A DNA stretch of 64,000 nucleotides from assembly GCA_027484915.1 (NCBI GenBank), contig JAIXSA010000105.1, positions 46,669 through 110,668 of the forward strand, in the 5' to 3' direction. The notes beneath the pieces are model-generated. The model was not told the origin of the DNA. It ran no database searches and saw only the letters and a program-made list of their open reading frames with translations. The position numbers and the translations under genes are program-made. Every line of letters begins with the position of its first letter. The stretch's first letter is position 1. The DNA comes from Paracoccaceae bacterium (GTDB lineage: Bacteria > Pseudomonadota > Alphaproteobacteria > Rhodobacterales > Rhodobacteraceae). Shown in pieces: positions 1-8,957 of the stretch.

Positions 1-1
1 C

Positions 2-24
2 CCGGGGGGAGGCGCTCCCCCCGG
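2..24. terminator. GC hairpin upstream of the amidase gene
   Basis: A perfect 10-base-pair inverted repeat (CCGGGGGGAG at 2-11 and CTCCCCCCGG at 15-24) with a 3-base loop. No T-run follows on either strand. It is probably the 3' hairpin of a gene lying left of the window, and it ends 23 bases before the amidase start. Confidence 0.45.
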
Positions 25-47
25 ACCCATGCAGGATTTTTGCGGAA

Positions 48-1475
48 GTGAACGCCGTGCTGGAATGGTCCGCCTCTGAACTTTCGCGGGCGATCCACGC
101 CCGGAAGGTCGCCCCGTCCGAAGTCATGTCCGCCTGGCTGGCGCAGATACAGGCCGTGAACGGCACCGTGAATGCCATCGTATCGCTGCGCGACCCCGAT
201 GATCTGATGGCCGAGGCGCGGGTGCTGGACGACGTGTCGCCCGCGGGCTGGCTGCACGGAATCCCCTTTGCAGTGAAGGATCTCGTGGCGACCAAGGGGG
301 TCCGGACGACTTGGGGCTCGCCGCTTTTTGCGGATCACCTGCCAACGAAGGATGATCTGGTCGCAGCCCGTCTGCGTGCCAGCGGGGCCGTGATCGCGGC
401 CAAGACCAACGTACCGGAATGGGGTCAGGGATCGCATTCCTTCAACCCCGTGTTCGGGGTGACCCGCAACCCCTATGACCTGTCGCGCGGTGCGGGTGGC
501 TCGTCCGGTGGCGCGGCGGCGGCGCTGGCGACCCGGATGGCCTGGGTGGCGGACGGGTCGGACATGATGGGGTCGCTGCGCAATCCCGCCGCCTTCTGCA
601 ACGTCTACGGCTTCCGCCCGACCTGGGGCCTTGTTCCGCAGGACGCCGAGGGTGACAGCTACCTGTCGACGCTGTCCACCGAGGGCCCGATGGCCCGGAC
701 GGTGGAGGACGTGGCGCACCTGCTTCTGGTGCTGGCGGGCGAGAACCCGGAAGTCCCTTTCCCCCGCGAAGTGCCGTCGCTGGCGCTGGACCGCGACCTG
801 AACGGCCTGCGCATCGGCTGGCTTGCCGACTGGGGCGGGGCCTATCCGATGGAACCAGGCATCCTGGACCTGTGCGAGACGGCATTGCGGCAGATGGAAG
901 CGATGGGCGCGGTGGTCGAGCACCTGCCCCCGCCCTTCCCGGCCGAAAAGCTGTGGAGCTCCTGGACCACGCTCCGCGCGATGCTGAACGCGGGCGGCAA
1001 ACGGGCGCTGGCAGAGGACCCGGCCAAGCGCGCCCAGACCAAGCCCGAGACGATCTGGGAGATCGAGCAGGGCCTTGGCCTGTCGGCCCAGGCGGTCTAC
1101 GAGGCCAGCGTGATCCGCAGCCGCTGGCATGCTTACGCGGCGCGGCTTTTCGACCGGTACGACGCCGTTGTCTTGCCAAGCGCGCAAGTCTGGCCCTTCC
1201 CCACTGACTGGCGTTGGCCAGAGGAGATTGCGGGGCGAAAGATGGACACCTATCACCGCTGGATGGAGGTGGTGATCCCGGCCAGCCTGATCGGCCTGCC
1301 GGCCCTCTCGGTCCCCGTCGGGTTCGGTGCGCTGGGTCTGCCGATGGGGATGCAGATCATCGGGCGGTCCGGGGACGACCGGGGCGTCTTGTCCATTGGC
1401 CAGGCCTGGCACCGCGCCACCGAATGGCCGCAGCGCCGACCGCCGGTGCTGGCAACGCCGTCACCTTCGCGCTAA
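48..1475 (+). CDS. Amidase-signature family hydrolase
   Basis: A 475-residue amidase-signature enzyme, expected to hydrolyse a carboxamide or aryl-amide bond in the cytoplasm. The Ser-cisSer-Lys triad can be placed: K77 in FAVKD, S152 in GGSSGG and S176 in MGSLRNP, with the same spacing as in fatty acid amide hydrolase (75 and 24 residues). The loop before the nucleophile reads GSDMMGS instead of the common GSDxGGS. The start is a GTG with a weak AGGA at 33-36. An upstream ATG at 29 is out of frame. neuA follows 25 bases downstream on the same strand and may be cotranscribed. The substrate cannot be deduced; GatA is less likely because gatB and gatC are absent here. Confidence 0.85.
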   Translation: MNAVLEWSASELSRAIHARKVAPSEVMSAWLAQIQAVNGTVNAIVSLRDPDDLMAEARVLDDVSPAGWLHGIPFAVKDLVATKGVRTTWGSPLFADHLPTKDDLVAARLRASGAVIAAKTNVPEWGQGSHSFNPVFGVTRNPYDLSRGAGGSSGGAAAALATRMAWVADGSDMMGSLRNPAAFCNVYGFRPTWGLVPQDAEGDSYLSTLSTEGPMARTVEDVAHLLLVLAGENPEVPFPREVPSLALDRDLNGLRIGWLADWGGAYPMEPGILDLCETALRQMEAMGAVVEHLPPPFPAEKLWSSWTTLRAMLNAGGKRALAEDPAKRAQTKPETIWEIEQGLGLSAQAVYEASVIRSRWHAYAARLFDRYDAVVLPSAQVWPFPTDWRWPEEIAGRKMDTYHRWMEVVIPASLIGLPALSVPVGFGALGLPMGMQIIGRSGDDRGVLSIGQAWHRATEWPQRRPPVLATPSPSR

Positions 1476-1500
1476 GGCTGTCCCAAAAGGGGAGGCCAGG

Positions 1501-2211
1501 ATGATCCTTGGGCATATCGGGGCACGCAAGGGCTCGAAAGGCGTGCCGGGCAAGAACTTTCGCCCGCTTTGCGGCAAACCGCTGATCGACTGGTCACTTG
1601 ACCAGCTTTTCGCCAATCCGCGCGTTGGCGCAATCGTGGTGTCCACCGATGATGAAGCGATCTATGATCACGCGGTCAGGCGCGGCGCACTGGCGATCGG
1701 GCTAAGGCCGGCAGAGCTTGCCACCGACACCGCGCCGAAATGGGGCGTCTGGCAGCATGCCCTGGCGGCAAGCGAGGCGTTGACCGGGCCGGTTTCGGCG
1801 TTCCTCGACTTGGACTGCACCTCGCCGCTGCGGCTGCCAGAGGATATCGATGGTGCACTGACACTTTACGAAATCGAACATCCAGACATGGTCATGAGCG
1901 TCTGCGAGGCGAGAAAGAATCCATATTTCAACCTTGTGGAACCGGACGCCCAGGGTACGCTGCATGTATCCAAGCCCCTGCCCGGCGGCGTCTGGGCCAG
2001 GCAGGATGCGCCCACGGTCTATGAACATGTCGGGATGGTCTACGTCGTGGACCCGGACTACCTGCGGCGCGCCAAGACGATCTACGAAGGCCGGGTGATC
2101 CCTTACGTCCTTCCGGCCGAGCGCTGCCACGACATCGACACGCCCTACGACTTCCGGCTGGTCGAGTTCCTTTTGTCCGAGCAGCTGAAGGACGGCATCC
2201 TCAAGGCTTGA
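1501..2211 (+). CDS. neuA: CMP-nonulosonic acid synthetase (acylneuraminate cytidylyltransferase)
   Basis: A 236-residue NeuA-type enzyme that activates a nonulosonic acid (Neu5Ac, legionaminic or similar) with CTP to give the CMP-sugar donor. The N-terminal nucleotide-binding motif ARKGSKGVPGKN at about residues 8-19 matches the family ARxGSKGxPxKN. DLDCTSPLR near residue 103 corresponds to the QPTSPLR segment. The ATG at 1501 is preceded by GGGGAGG. It stands alone on + while neuB and neuC lie on -. Its last 11 bases overlap the 3' end of the convergent GT30 gene. The exact sugar (Neu, Leg or Pse) is not settled by sequence; the presence of a neuC-type gene argues against pseudaminic acid. 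Confidence 0.88.
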   Translation: MILGHIGARKGSKGVPGKNFRPLCGKPLIDWSLDQLFANPRVGAIVVSTDDEAIYDHAVRRGALAIGLRPAELATDTAPKWGVWQHALAASEALTGPVSAFLDLDCTSPLRLPEDIDGALTLYEIEHPDMVMSVCEARKNPYFNLVEPDAQGTLHVSKPLPGGVWARQDAPTVYEHVGMVYVVDPDYLRRAKTIYEGRVIPYVLPAERCHDIDTPYDFRLVEFLLSEQLKDGILKA

Positions 2212-3472
2212 GCAAGGGCGCAACCGCCGCAACGGTCTTGGCGGTTGCCCCCGAATGCGCCGCGACAAAGGCGCTGATCGCCTGTGGCGAGGGGTCAGGC
2301 CAGTCCAGTACATCCCGCACCAGGCGGTCGGCGGTCGTCTGGTGACATACCCCGGCGGCGATGGCCTCGACCGCAGGGTATTCGATGGTCTGGATATGCG
2401 GGCCGACCAGCACTGGCAGCTTCAAAGCCAATGGCTCGATGATGTTGTGCGACCCCTTGGGCTGGAACCCGCCCCCCACCACGACGCGGTCGGCAAGGCC
2501 AAGGTAGAAATACATCTCGCCCAGGGAATCCCCCAGCAGCACATCCATCGGCGCATCCGACAGGGACGCGAACTTGCGGTCCAGCCGCTGGCTGCGGCGG
2601 TCAAAAAGGATGCCCCGGTCCCGCATGGCCTGGGCCACCGGACCGAACCGCTCGGGCGCGCGGGGGATGAACAGGATGACGGGCGGCGTGCGCACCGACA
2701 GGATCTCCTGCGCCGCGGCAAGGAACAACGCCTCTTCCGGCTCGGTCACCGAGGCGAAGGCGATGACCCGGCGCGGGCCAAGCTGTGGGCGCACTGTGGC
2801 GGCGGCGGCCAGATGCGCGGCTGGGATCGGCTGGTCGAACCGCAGCTCACCCGTGACCGCGATGTCGCGGACCCCGACCGAGGCAAAACGCTGCGCCTGC
2901 AGATCCGACTTCACGAAAGCCCCGGCAAAGCCGCGCATCACCGCTGGACGGATGCCGAAGCGGGCGTCGCGCGCCATCGAATCCGTCGGATACTGGGCGT
3001 TGCACATGTAAAGCGGCACCTTCGCCGCCTTCGAGGCGAAGACCATGCGCGGCCAGATCTCGATTTCCATCACCAGGCCCAGCTTGGGGCGAAACGACTT
3101 GAAGAACCCCGCGTAAGCCCATGACATCTCGAACGGAACCCAGACGGCGGCCAAGCGGCCCGAAGCGATCTCGGCTGCGAAGACCTTGCCCGCCTCGCGC
3201 CGCCCGGCGGGGGTGAAATGGGTGGTGACGATCCGTTCCCCACGGTCCAGCAGCGCCCGGATCAGCGGCACCGCCGAGCGCAGTTCGCCCAGCGAAACGG
3301 CATGGACCCAGACCGCGCCGGGAAGGCCCTGCGCATGGTGGCCGAAGCGTTCCGCCAGATGGCTGGTGTAGTCCGGGTCCTTCCGCCCCCGGCGCCAGAG
3401 GTAGGCCAGCACAATGGGCAGACCCAGGTGCCACAGAACCGACCAGAAACGCAGGAAAAGCCAAAGCCTCAT
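2201..3472 (-). CDS. GT30 family Kdo-transferase-like glycosyltransferase (second copy)
   Basis: 423 residues of the WaaA/GT30 fold, which uses a CMP-beta-ketosugar donor. An N-terminal hydrophobic anchor (about residues 3-22) is followed by WVHAVSLGE with the catalytic Glu, an EIEIWPRM segment, TGELRFDQP, and the C-terminal donor site LGEMYFYLGLAD plus GSHNIIEPLALKLPVLVGPH. The start at 3472 overlaps the stop of the upstream GT30 gene as ATGA, so translation is coupled. It is the last gene of the minus-strand string that also contains neuB and neuC. It could be the housekeeping lipid A Kdo transferase, or a nonulosonic acid transferase given the locus. Confidence 0.85.
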   Translation of the reverse strand: MRLWLFLRFWSVLWHLGLPIVLAYLWRRGRKDPDYTSHLAERFGHHAQGLPGAVWVHAVSLGELRSAVPLIRALLDRGERIVTTHFTPAGRREAGKVFAAEIASGRLAAVWVPFEMSWAYAGFFKSFRPKLGLVMEIEIWPRMVFASKAAKVPLYMCNAQYPTDSMARDARFGIRPAVMRGFAGAFVKSDLQAQRFASVGVRDIAVTGELRFDQPIPAAHLAAAATVRPQLGPRRVIAFASVTEPEEALFLAAAQEILSVRTPPVILFIPRAPERFGPVAQAMRDRGILFDRRSQRLDRKFASLSDAPMDVLLGDSLGEMYFYLGLADRVVVGGGFQPKGSHNIIEPLALKLPVLVGPHIQTIEYPAVEAIAAGVCHQTTADRLVRDVLDWPDPSPQAISAFVAAHSGATAKTVAAVAPLLKP

Positions 3473-4710
3473 GCCAGCCCCCCCAGCGCCAGCAGCTCTG
3501 CGGCCAGCGAGGCGAGCGAGCCTTGGGCATCCTCCGACAGGGTCCGGGCGCGCCCGGCCAGCGCGGAGTGATCCTCGACCAAAGCCTTGGCCAGGCTGTC
3601 GGGCTGCACCAGGCGAGCCGCAGCGGACTGATGCAGCGCCGTGAAATCGGCGGCGAAGTTGGCAATGCGCGGCCCGTGCAGGATGGCCGAGCCAAGGGCC
3701 GCAGGTTCCCACGGATTGTGGCCCTCGGTCGGGCCAAAGGTTCCCCCGATGATCGTGACCGGGCAAAGGCGGTACCAAAGCCCCATCTCGCCCAGGGTAT
3801 CGGCAAGCCAGACATCGGCCGTAGGCCCCTTGCCCTCCGACCTCAGGGTCGCCGTCATCCCGTGCTCGGCCACGCGGGCGGCGATCTCGGCCGCGCGGCC
3901 GGGGTCGCGCGGGGCGATGATGAGAAGCGGACGGTCTTCCAGCGCCCGAAAGGCCGAGAGGACCGCGAACTCGTCCTCGTGGTGCGATGATGCAAGCAGG
4001 ACCGGGCGATGCCCGACCAGGGCCTCGCGCACGGCGGCCAGTGCGCGGGGATCGGCGGCCAGCGGCGGAGCGGCGGCCTTCAGCGAGGCCGCCACGCGAA
4101 CCCCTTGCGCGCCAAGCGCCTGCAGGTGCCGGGCGGTCGCCGGGTCCTGCGCGGTGATCAGGCGGAAGCGGGCGAAGAGGTCGGCATATAGCCCGGCCCA
4201 GCGGCGACGGCGGGCATAAGCGTCGGCGTTCATCCGCGCATTCACCATCGCCAGCGGAATCCCCCGCGCGTCCGCGGCCTGGATCGCGCCGGGCCAGAGA
4301 TCCTGCTCGGCCCAGATCGACAGGTCCGGCCGCCAATGGTCAAGGAACCGCGCCAGATAACGAGGCGCGTCCAGCGGCAGGAACTGGTGGCGCGTCCGGG
4401 CGGGAAGGTTTTTCGCCAGCACCTCGGCCGAGCCACGGGTGGTCGAGGTTACCAGAAACTCGGCCTGCGACTGGTGGGCCAGCGCCGCGACAAGGCCGCG
4501 CAGGGCCAGGACTTCGCCCAGGCCCACGGCATGCAGCCAGATCAGCGGGCCTTCCGGACGCGGCAGCGACGGCTCTCCCAGCTTTTCGCGCCAGCGGTCC
4601 GGCAGTTCTTTCCCCTTCGCCAGCCGCCGCGCAAGCACCCCCGGGGCGGCCAACGGGATCAGGCGAGAGGCCGCAAGGTATGCACCAAGTGCAAGGCCGG
4701 GCCTAGTCAC
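3469..4710 (-). CDS. GT30 family Kdo-transferase-like glycosyltransferase (first copy)
   Basis: A 413-residue GT-B protein clearly homologous to WaaA. It has WLHAVGLGE (general base Glu conserved, Ser replaced by Gly in the usual HAxSxGE), SIWAEQDLWPG, and the donor-binding GGTFGPTEGHNPWEPAALG. It differs strongly from the adjacent GT30, so this is not a recent duplication. The start at 4710 lies 8 bases inside the end of neuC. Two GT30 genes within a nonulosonic acid locus suggest that at least one transfers CMP-activated nonulosonic acid rather than Kdo. That is inference from donor chemistry and gene order. Confidence 0.83.
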   Translation of the reverse strand: MTRPGLALGAYLAASRLIPLAAPGVLARRLAKGKELPDRWREKLGEPSLPRPEGPLIWLHAVGLGEVLALRGLVAALAHQSQAEFLVTSTTRGSAEVLAKNLPARTRHQFLPLDAPRYLARFLDHWRPDLSIWAEQDLWPGAIQAADARGIPLAMVNARMNADAYARRRRWAGLYADLFARFRLITAQDPATARHLQALGAQGVRVAASLKAAAPPLAADPRALAAVREALVGHRPVLLASSHHEDEFAVLSAFRALEDRPLLIIAPRDPGRAAEIAARVAEHGMTATLRSEGKGPTADVWLADTLGEMGLWYRLCPVTIIGGTFGPTEGHNPWEPAALGSAILHGPRIANFAADFTALHQSAAARLVQPDSLAKALVEDHSALAGRARTLSEDAQGSLASLAAELLALGGLA

Positions 4711-5818
4711 GGAAGGCCTTCTGCAGGCTCAGCGTCCAGAACTCGGGCCTCGCCAGCGTCTGGACGAAACGCTCGGCGGCGCTGCCCTGGCCGAAGCCTT
4801 CATGCGGTGTCGCCTGTCGACCCCATTGCGTTTCCAGGAACCGCAGGATCGTCGCCCGATCCGCCGCCTCGCAGGCGGTGACCGAGGGCGCGTCGGACCG
4901 GTTCGACTGCCGCGTGCCGATGTCCAGCGACGGCAGGCCCAGGAACGGGGCCTCGCGCACCCCGGCACTGGAATTGCCGACCATGCAGGCCGCGTTCTTC
5001 ATCAGCTCGCTGAAATGCGCGAACCGCATCGACGGAAGCACGCGGAATCGGGATTTCGGAAGTTTTTCAATGACCTGGAAGATGTTCTTCGACCCTGGAT
5101 CATTGTTCGGCGCGATCACCACGAAGCTGCGCCCAGAGGCGTCCAGCGCCCCGAACAGGTCCGCCGCTTGCCGACCGATGGTGTCCTGCTCCGAGGTCAC
5201 GGGGTGGAAGGTGACGATGCCATACTGGTCGAACGCGATTTCGTAGCGCGCGCGCACCTCGTCCAGCGTGACGCCCGAGGGCCGGGCGTGGAAGTCCAGT
5301 TCCGGCGAGCCGATAGGGTGGATCGTCTCCTCCGGCTCCCCCAGCGCGCGCACCCGCCGACCGGCGGCTTCGGACGAGACGAAGTGATGGGTGCACAGCT
5401 TGGTGTTGCAGTGGCGGAAGACCTCGTCGATGGTGCCCGAGACCTCTCCGCCCTCGACATGGGCTGAACGCACATAGTTCGTCGCCGCCACCAGAGCCCC
5501 CGCCAGGGCCTCGATCCGGTCGCCGTGCAGAACGATCAGGTCCGGCTTCACTGCGGCCACGTAGGCCGAAAAGCCGGTCACCGTGCGGGCCAGCACAAGG
5601 TCCTGCGGGTCACCCTCGGCCTGGTTGACGTATTCCTCGACCGCGACACCCGGCATCCTGCGGACTTCGTTTCGGGTCAGGCCATAGCGGTCCATCATGT
5701 GCATGCCGGTGACGAAGAAAGTTACCCGGTGCCCGGCGTCACGGGCGGCGGCGGCCAACGGTTCGAGCTTGCCAAAATCGGCCCGGGTGCCCGTGAGGAA
5801 GAGGAGGTGGCGGGTCAT
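4703..5818 (-). CDS. neuC: UDP-N-acetylglucosamine 2-epimerase (hydrolysing), NeuC/LegG type
   Basis: A 371-residue GT-B-fold epimerase of the hydrolysing class, which releases ManNAc (or the 2,4-diacetamido analogue) from UDP-HexNAc. The N-terminal TGTRADFGKL, LVLHGDRIEALA and AHVEGGEVSGTIDE, and the C-terminal MVGNSSAGVREAPFLGLP with DIGTRQ, are the family signatures; the non-hydrolysing WecB instead has VxTGQH. The product feeds NeuB (8957-9985). The gene follows a glycosyltransferase by 75 bases and overlaps the next gene by 8. Choosing between NeuC and LegG needs substrate data. No LegB/LegC-like dehydratase or aminotransferase is in the window, which slightly favours Neu5Ac. Confidence 0.9.
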   Translation of the reverse strand: MTRHLLFLTGTRADFGKLEPLAAAARDAGHRVTFFVTGMHMMDRYGLTRNEVRRMPGVAVEEYVNQAEGDPQDLVLARTVTGFSAYVAAVKPDLIVLHGDRIEALAGALVAATNYVRSAHVEGGEVSGTIDEVFRHCNTKLCTHHFVSSEAAGRRVRALGEPEETIHPIGSPELDFHARPSGVTLDEVRARYEIAFDQYGIVTFHPVTSEQDTIGRQAADLFGALDASGRSFVVIAPNNDPGSKNIFQVIEKLPKSRFRVLPSMRFAHFSELMKNAACMVGNSSAGVREAPFLGLPSLDIGTRQSNRSDAPSVTACEAADRATILRFLETQWGRQATPHEGFGQGSAAERFVQTLARPEFWTLSLQKAFRD

Positions 5819-5893
5819 GCTAAACCTGTGGCAACGAATACCAGGTCTGGCTTAGCTTCAATGGCAGCATGCCGCAACCAGGCCGCGGCCAGG

Positions 5894-6685
5894 TCAACCC
5901 TGACCATTCAAGCGACCGCCACCGTTGTCCTGCCAGTAGTCGACCATCCAGCTGACCGGCCCATGACCCAGATGCGGAAACCGGTCCCAGAAGGTCTTCC
6001 CTTGTCCTATCAAATCAACAGGACGCGGCGTCCCGTGGAAGGCAAGTACCTTCGCTGTGGGGGGTGGAAACCTTGGTTCCAACACGAGGTCGACCAGCAT
6101 CGGCCGGCGCAAGGTCCGTTTGAAGCTGATGACCCAGCCTTCCGGCCAGAAATCGATCTCACCCAGTTCGGCCTCGGTGTAGGCCTGCTCGGTCCGGTAG
6201 CGCCCCATGACCGCCGCTTTCTCGGTTCGAAACTTGTCGGCAAGATGGCCCAACGATCCGATATCGTAGGCAACCAGCGCGCTTCCCAGCTGCCGAGGCG
6301 CGGTAGAGCCCGGCCTACCCCACCGCGGACCGGCGTCGATTCCGATGAATCGGCCCGGAACCTCGAAGAACACATCCAGATCGCGAAGGACCACCATGTC
6401 GAGGTCGATGAACAGGATCCTGCCCTGCAGTCCGTGGAAGTGCCGGTCGTAGATCCCCAGTTTCGGCCAGACTCCACCTACGAACCATTCGCGTGGTTCA
6501 AGGCCAAGATCGGGGATCGGCAGTACCTCGATCCCTGGCAGCAGCCCCTCGGCCCGGTCAGTCAGGCAAAGAAAGCGGAACGACCCATGCATCGCTTTGC
6601 GGGTCGCGTTGTAAAGCACGTTCACGTAATCGGCCGGATAGGCTGTGCCGTACTTCAGACAGCAGACAAAACGCTCCGCTCTCAT
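5894..6685 (-). CDS. Putative glycosyltransferase with DxD motif (GT8-like)
   Basis: A 263-residue protein with a GT-A look: N-terminal CCLKYG segment, then ILFIDLDMVVLRDLD containing the DLD metal site at about residues 94-96, followed by a Gly/Pro-rich acceptor loop and a C-terminal VLAFHGTPRP with the His often seen in GT8 enzymes. The start at 6685 overlaps the stop of the KpsS-like gene as ATGA. Its position between neuC and the surface-polysaccharide genes suggests it adds a hexose or uronic acid to the nonulosonic-acid-containing glycan. Donor and acceptor are unknown. Confidence 0.7.
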   Translation of the reverse strand: MRAERFVCCLKYGTAYPADYVNVLYNATRKAMHGSFRFLCLTDRAEGLLPGIEVLPIPDLGLEPREWFVGGVWPKLGIYDRHFHGLQGRILFIDLDMVVLRDLDVFFEVPGRFIGIDAGPRWGRPGSTAPRQLGSALVAYDIGSLGHLADKFRTEKAAVMGRYRTEQAYTEAELGEIDFWPEGWVISFKRTLRRPMLVDLVLEPRFPPPTAKVLAFHGTPRPVDLIGQGKTFWDRFPHLGHGPVSWMVDYWQDNGGGRLNGQG

Positions 6686-8157
6686 GCCTGCGCCCCTCGG
6701 AAAGTCAGCGGCAACCCACCCGTGAGCAGACCATGCAGAATATCGGCCACAGCGTCAGCATTGGCGTCAAGGTCGAAGCCAGCCGTACGCTCCTTATAGA
6801 GAAGCTCGATGATGCCCTGGTGACAGCGCGATTGCAGATTTCCGAACGCTTGTTCCAGAGCTTCGTGCGGGAAGGTGGACTCTGCGATCGCCGCAAGGTC
6901 CATGTCAGGCGCCCATGGAAAAACGCCTGGAAAATCCCGCCACCAACCGCCACCGAAGACGACAACCGGTTTTCCCTTGCGCAGCGCCTCCCAGCCCGCC
7001 GTTCCCGCCACCGTGGCCGTGATCTTGGCCCGTGTCGACAACTCGTGCGTCGAGGTTTCCGAGGGCACGAACTGCACACCCTTGATCCGCGCCAGGCGGT
7101 GAAAGAACATCGGACCGCGCGCATAGGCCCCCTGACGCGGATTTTCCTTCACATAGATCCGCCAGCCATCAGGCAGGACCGATGCCATCGCTTCGACCGC
7201 CAGCACCTGATCACGGAAGACGCCCCCCAGCGATTGCGTCGACATTTCGGGCTGGTTGTGAAGCGGGACGTAGACAAACGGCACATTCAGATCGACCGAC
7301 TGGGCCTCGTACCCCGCAAGATGCTCGAAGTAGGCCAACTCATTGGTGTGGAAGAACTTCGAGAACGGGTCGCGCCAGTCAGGAAGCCCCCCATACACCT
7401 TCTGCATCCGTCTGAGATTGCCGAAGATATAGGATGGGCTGAAAAGCTTGCCTGGCCGCTTCAAAGCGACATGCTGCAAAAGCGCAAGCACAGCCTTCAG
7501 GTTCAGTCTGCCGCGCGGTCCCCGTTCCTGCCAGCGTGTGTCCATGTAGAAAAGGTCCGGCGCACTGCCCTTTTCGATGGCGATGGGCGGTCCGTCCTTC
7601 CCCGAGGGGTTCATGTGGCCGAAATCCTCGATCCGCTCCATCGAGAAGAAGCTGTCCGCAAAGAATGTCTGGCTGACGATCAGGACCTTGAGGCCCAGCG
7701 TCTTCGCGACGTGGTAGAGGATGACGTCATAGCCCAGATGCGGAATGTTCATGAACAGGGCATGCGTCGCGCCGGTCTCTTCGATCTCCTGCGCGTAGGC
7801 ATCTGCAAGGATATGATAGTAGTCTAGGTAGTCTTGCAGGTGCGTCAGATTGTGGGACCGATATCGGTAATCCGCACTGTTGCGATGCAACTGTTCGACG
7901 CCCTGCTCCAACATGAAGAAGTAGTCCGGCGCGGACAAGAGCGGCATCTCGGCTCCATGCGCCTTGTGCCGCTGGATCAGGTGGCCCTTCTTGCCATGCC
8001 GGACTTCGGCCCGGCTAAGGCAAGCGGCATGGAAATCGGCCTCGCGGTCACCGAAATGCACCGCCACCTCGACCGCGCCGTCAGACCGTGCGACCAGTCT
8101 CTCCAGCACTTGATGGCGCAGTGAACCGCGACCGTCGACGACAAGCCGAATGGTCAT
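6682..8157 (-). CDS. Capsule polysaccharide biosynthesis-like protein (KpsS/LipB-like)
   Basis: About 491 residues. The C-terminal half has the capsule-biosynthesis pattern: YVPLHNQPEMSTQSLGG, GWRIYVKENPRQ, then STHELSTRAKITATVAGTAGWEALRKGKPVVVFG, as in the KpsS/KpsC beta-Kdo transferase group. The start chosen is the ATG at 8157, which forms ATGA with the preceding gene; a longer frame to 8217 exists but would overlap that gene by 64 bases. It probably belongs to surface glycan assembly with the other transferases here. Whether it acts on Kdo, another keto-sugar or a different donor is not shown. Confidence 0.72.
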   Translation of the reverse strand: MTIRLVVDGRGSLRHQVLERLVARSDGAVEVAVHFGDREADFHAACLSRAEVRHGKKGHLIQRHKAHGAEMPLLSAPDYFFMLEQGVEQLHRNSADYRYRSHNLTHLQDYLDYYHILADAYAQEIEETGATHALFMNIPHLGYDVILYHVAKTLGLKVLIVSQTFFADSFFSMERIEDFGHMNPSGKDGPPIAIEKGSAPDLFYMDTRWQERGPRGRLNLKAVLALLQHVALKRPGKLFSPSYIFGNLRRMQKVYGGLPDWRDPFSKFFHTNELAYFEHLAGYEAQSVDLNVPFVYVPLHNQPEMSTQSLGGVFRDQVLAVEAMASVLPDGWRIYVKENPRQGAYARGPMFFHRLARIKGVQFVPSETSTHELSTRAKITATVAGTAGWEALRKGKPVVVFGGGWWRDFPGVFPWAPDMDLAAIAESTFPHEALEQAFGNLQSRCHQGIIELLYKERTAGFDLDANADAVADILHGLLTGGLPLTFRGAQA

Positions 8158-8957
8158 GCGCGCGCCCCTGGCCGAACCACAACCTTCGGCCGAAGCATGC
8201 CGTGCCGCCAAAGCCAAAGTGCGCGACGGACATAGTTCATCGCCTTCAGCCGGTAATGCGGCAGGCGTCTGGTCCAGTGCGGCTTCTTCACCAGCGCAAA
8301 GCCCGCGCCGGTAATCGTGCTGGTTCCACCGTCATCGGGATGGCTGGACCACGGTTCCAGCCCAAGCTGGCGATAGTCGTGCAGGAAGAACCGGTTCAGC
8401 TCGTGATCCAGTGCCCGGGTCTGCGGCCAAAGGCCGGGTGCCAGACGCGCTGCGATGTCCCGGTGGATCAGATAGGCCGCATTTCCGGTGAAGGGCCCGA
8501 CATAAGCATTCAACCGGTAACGCCCCAGCCGCGCCTGTGTCACCGGGAGCTTGGCGCGGATCTTGTTGAAGCGCACAAGGTCCCAAAGGTCTGCATTCGC
8601 CAAGGCGGTATCCAGCGCCTCAAGAAAATCCTCGTGGAAAACCACGTCATCTTCGAAAATCAGCGCCGCCTTGTATGACGAGGCCGTCAGGGCCTCCCAG
8701 ACTGCAAGGTGACTGGCGAAAACGCCAAGTTTTCCTGGCAGCAAAGGTGCACCCATGTTGCGGGCGTATGCCTGTGGGTCCGCCTTGCGAAGCAGTCGGG
8801 CTTCCTCGACGCGCCCGTCGATGGCCGGAAACAAGGTCGCTGTCAGCCCCAGTGAGTCAAGCTGCTCCACCATCCTGTCGCAGCGGGCGACATCACGTGG
8901 CAGGTTGATCAGCCAGATACCGATGTCCTGACGGGTCAGCGGACGGCGGTCTGGCAT
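8154..8957 (-). CDS. Glycosyltransferase family 25 (LPS-type) protein
   Basis: A 267-residue protein of the LOS/LPS galactosyltransferase-like GT25 family. It has IWLINLPRDVARCDRM at the N-terminus, LGVFASHLAVWEAL near residue 80, and AALIFEDDVVFHEDF with the acidic EDDV site; these are the standard GT25 blocks. The ATG at 8957 shares one base with the neuB stop (TGATG), implying re-initiation coupling; an ATG at 8975 is possible but lies inside neuB. The positively charged C-terminus (about residues 235-267) may bind membrane. The role is likely sugar addition to an outer glycan along with the neu genes. Confidence 0.8.
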   Translation of the reverse strand: MPDRRPLTRQDIGIWLINLPRDVARCDRMVEQLDSLGLTATLFPAIDGRVEEARLLRKADPQAYARNMGAPLLPGKLGVFASHLAVWEALTASSYKAALIFEDDVVFHEDFLEALDTALANADLWDLVRFNKIRAKLPVTQARLGRYRLNAYVGPFTGNAAYLIHRDIAARLAPGLWPQTRALDHELNRFFLHDYRQLGLEPWSSHPDDGGTSTITGAGFALVKKPHWTRRLPHYRLKAMNYVRRALWLWRHGMLRPKVVVRPGARA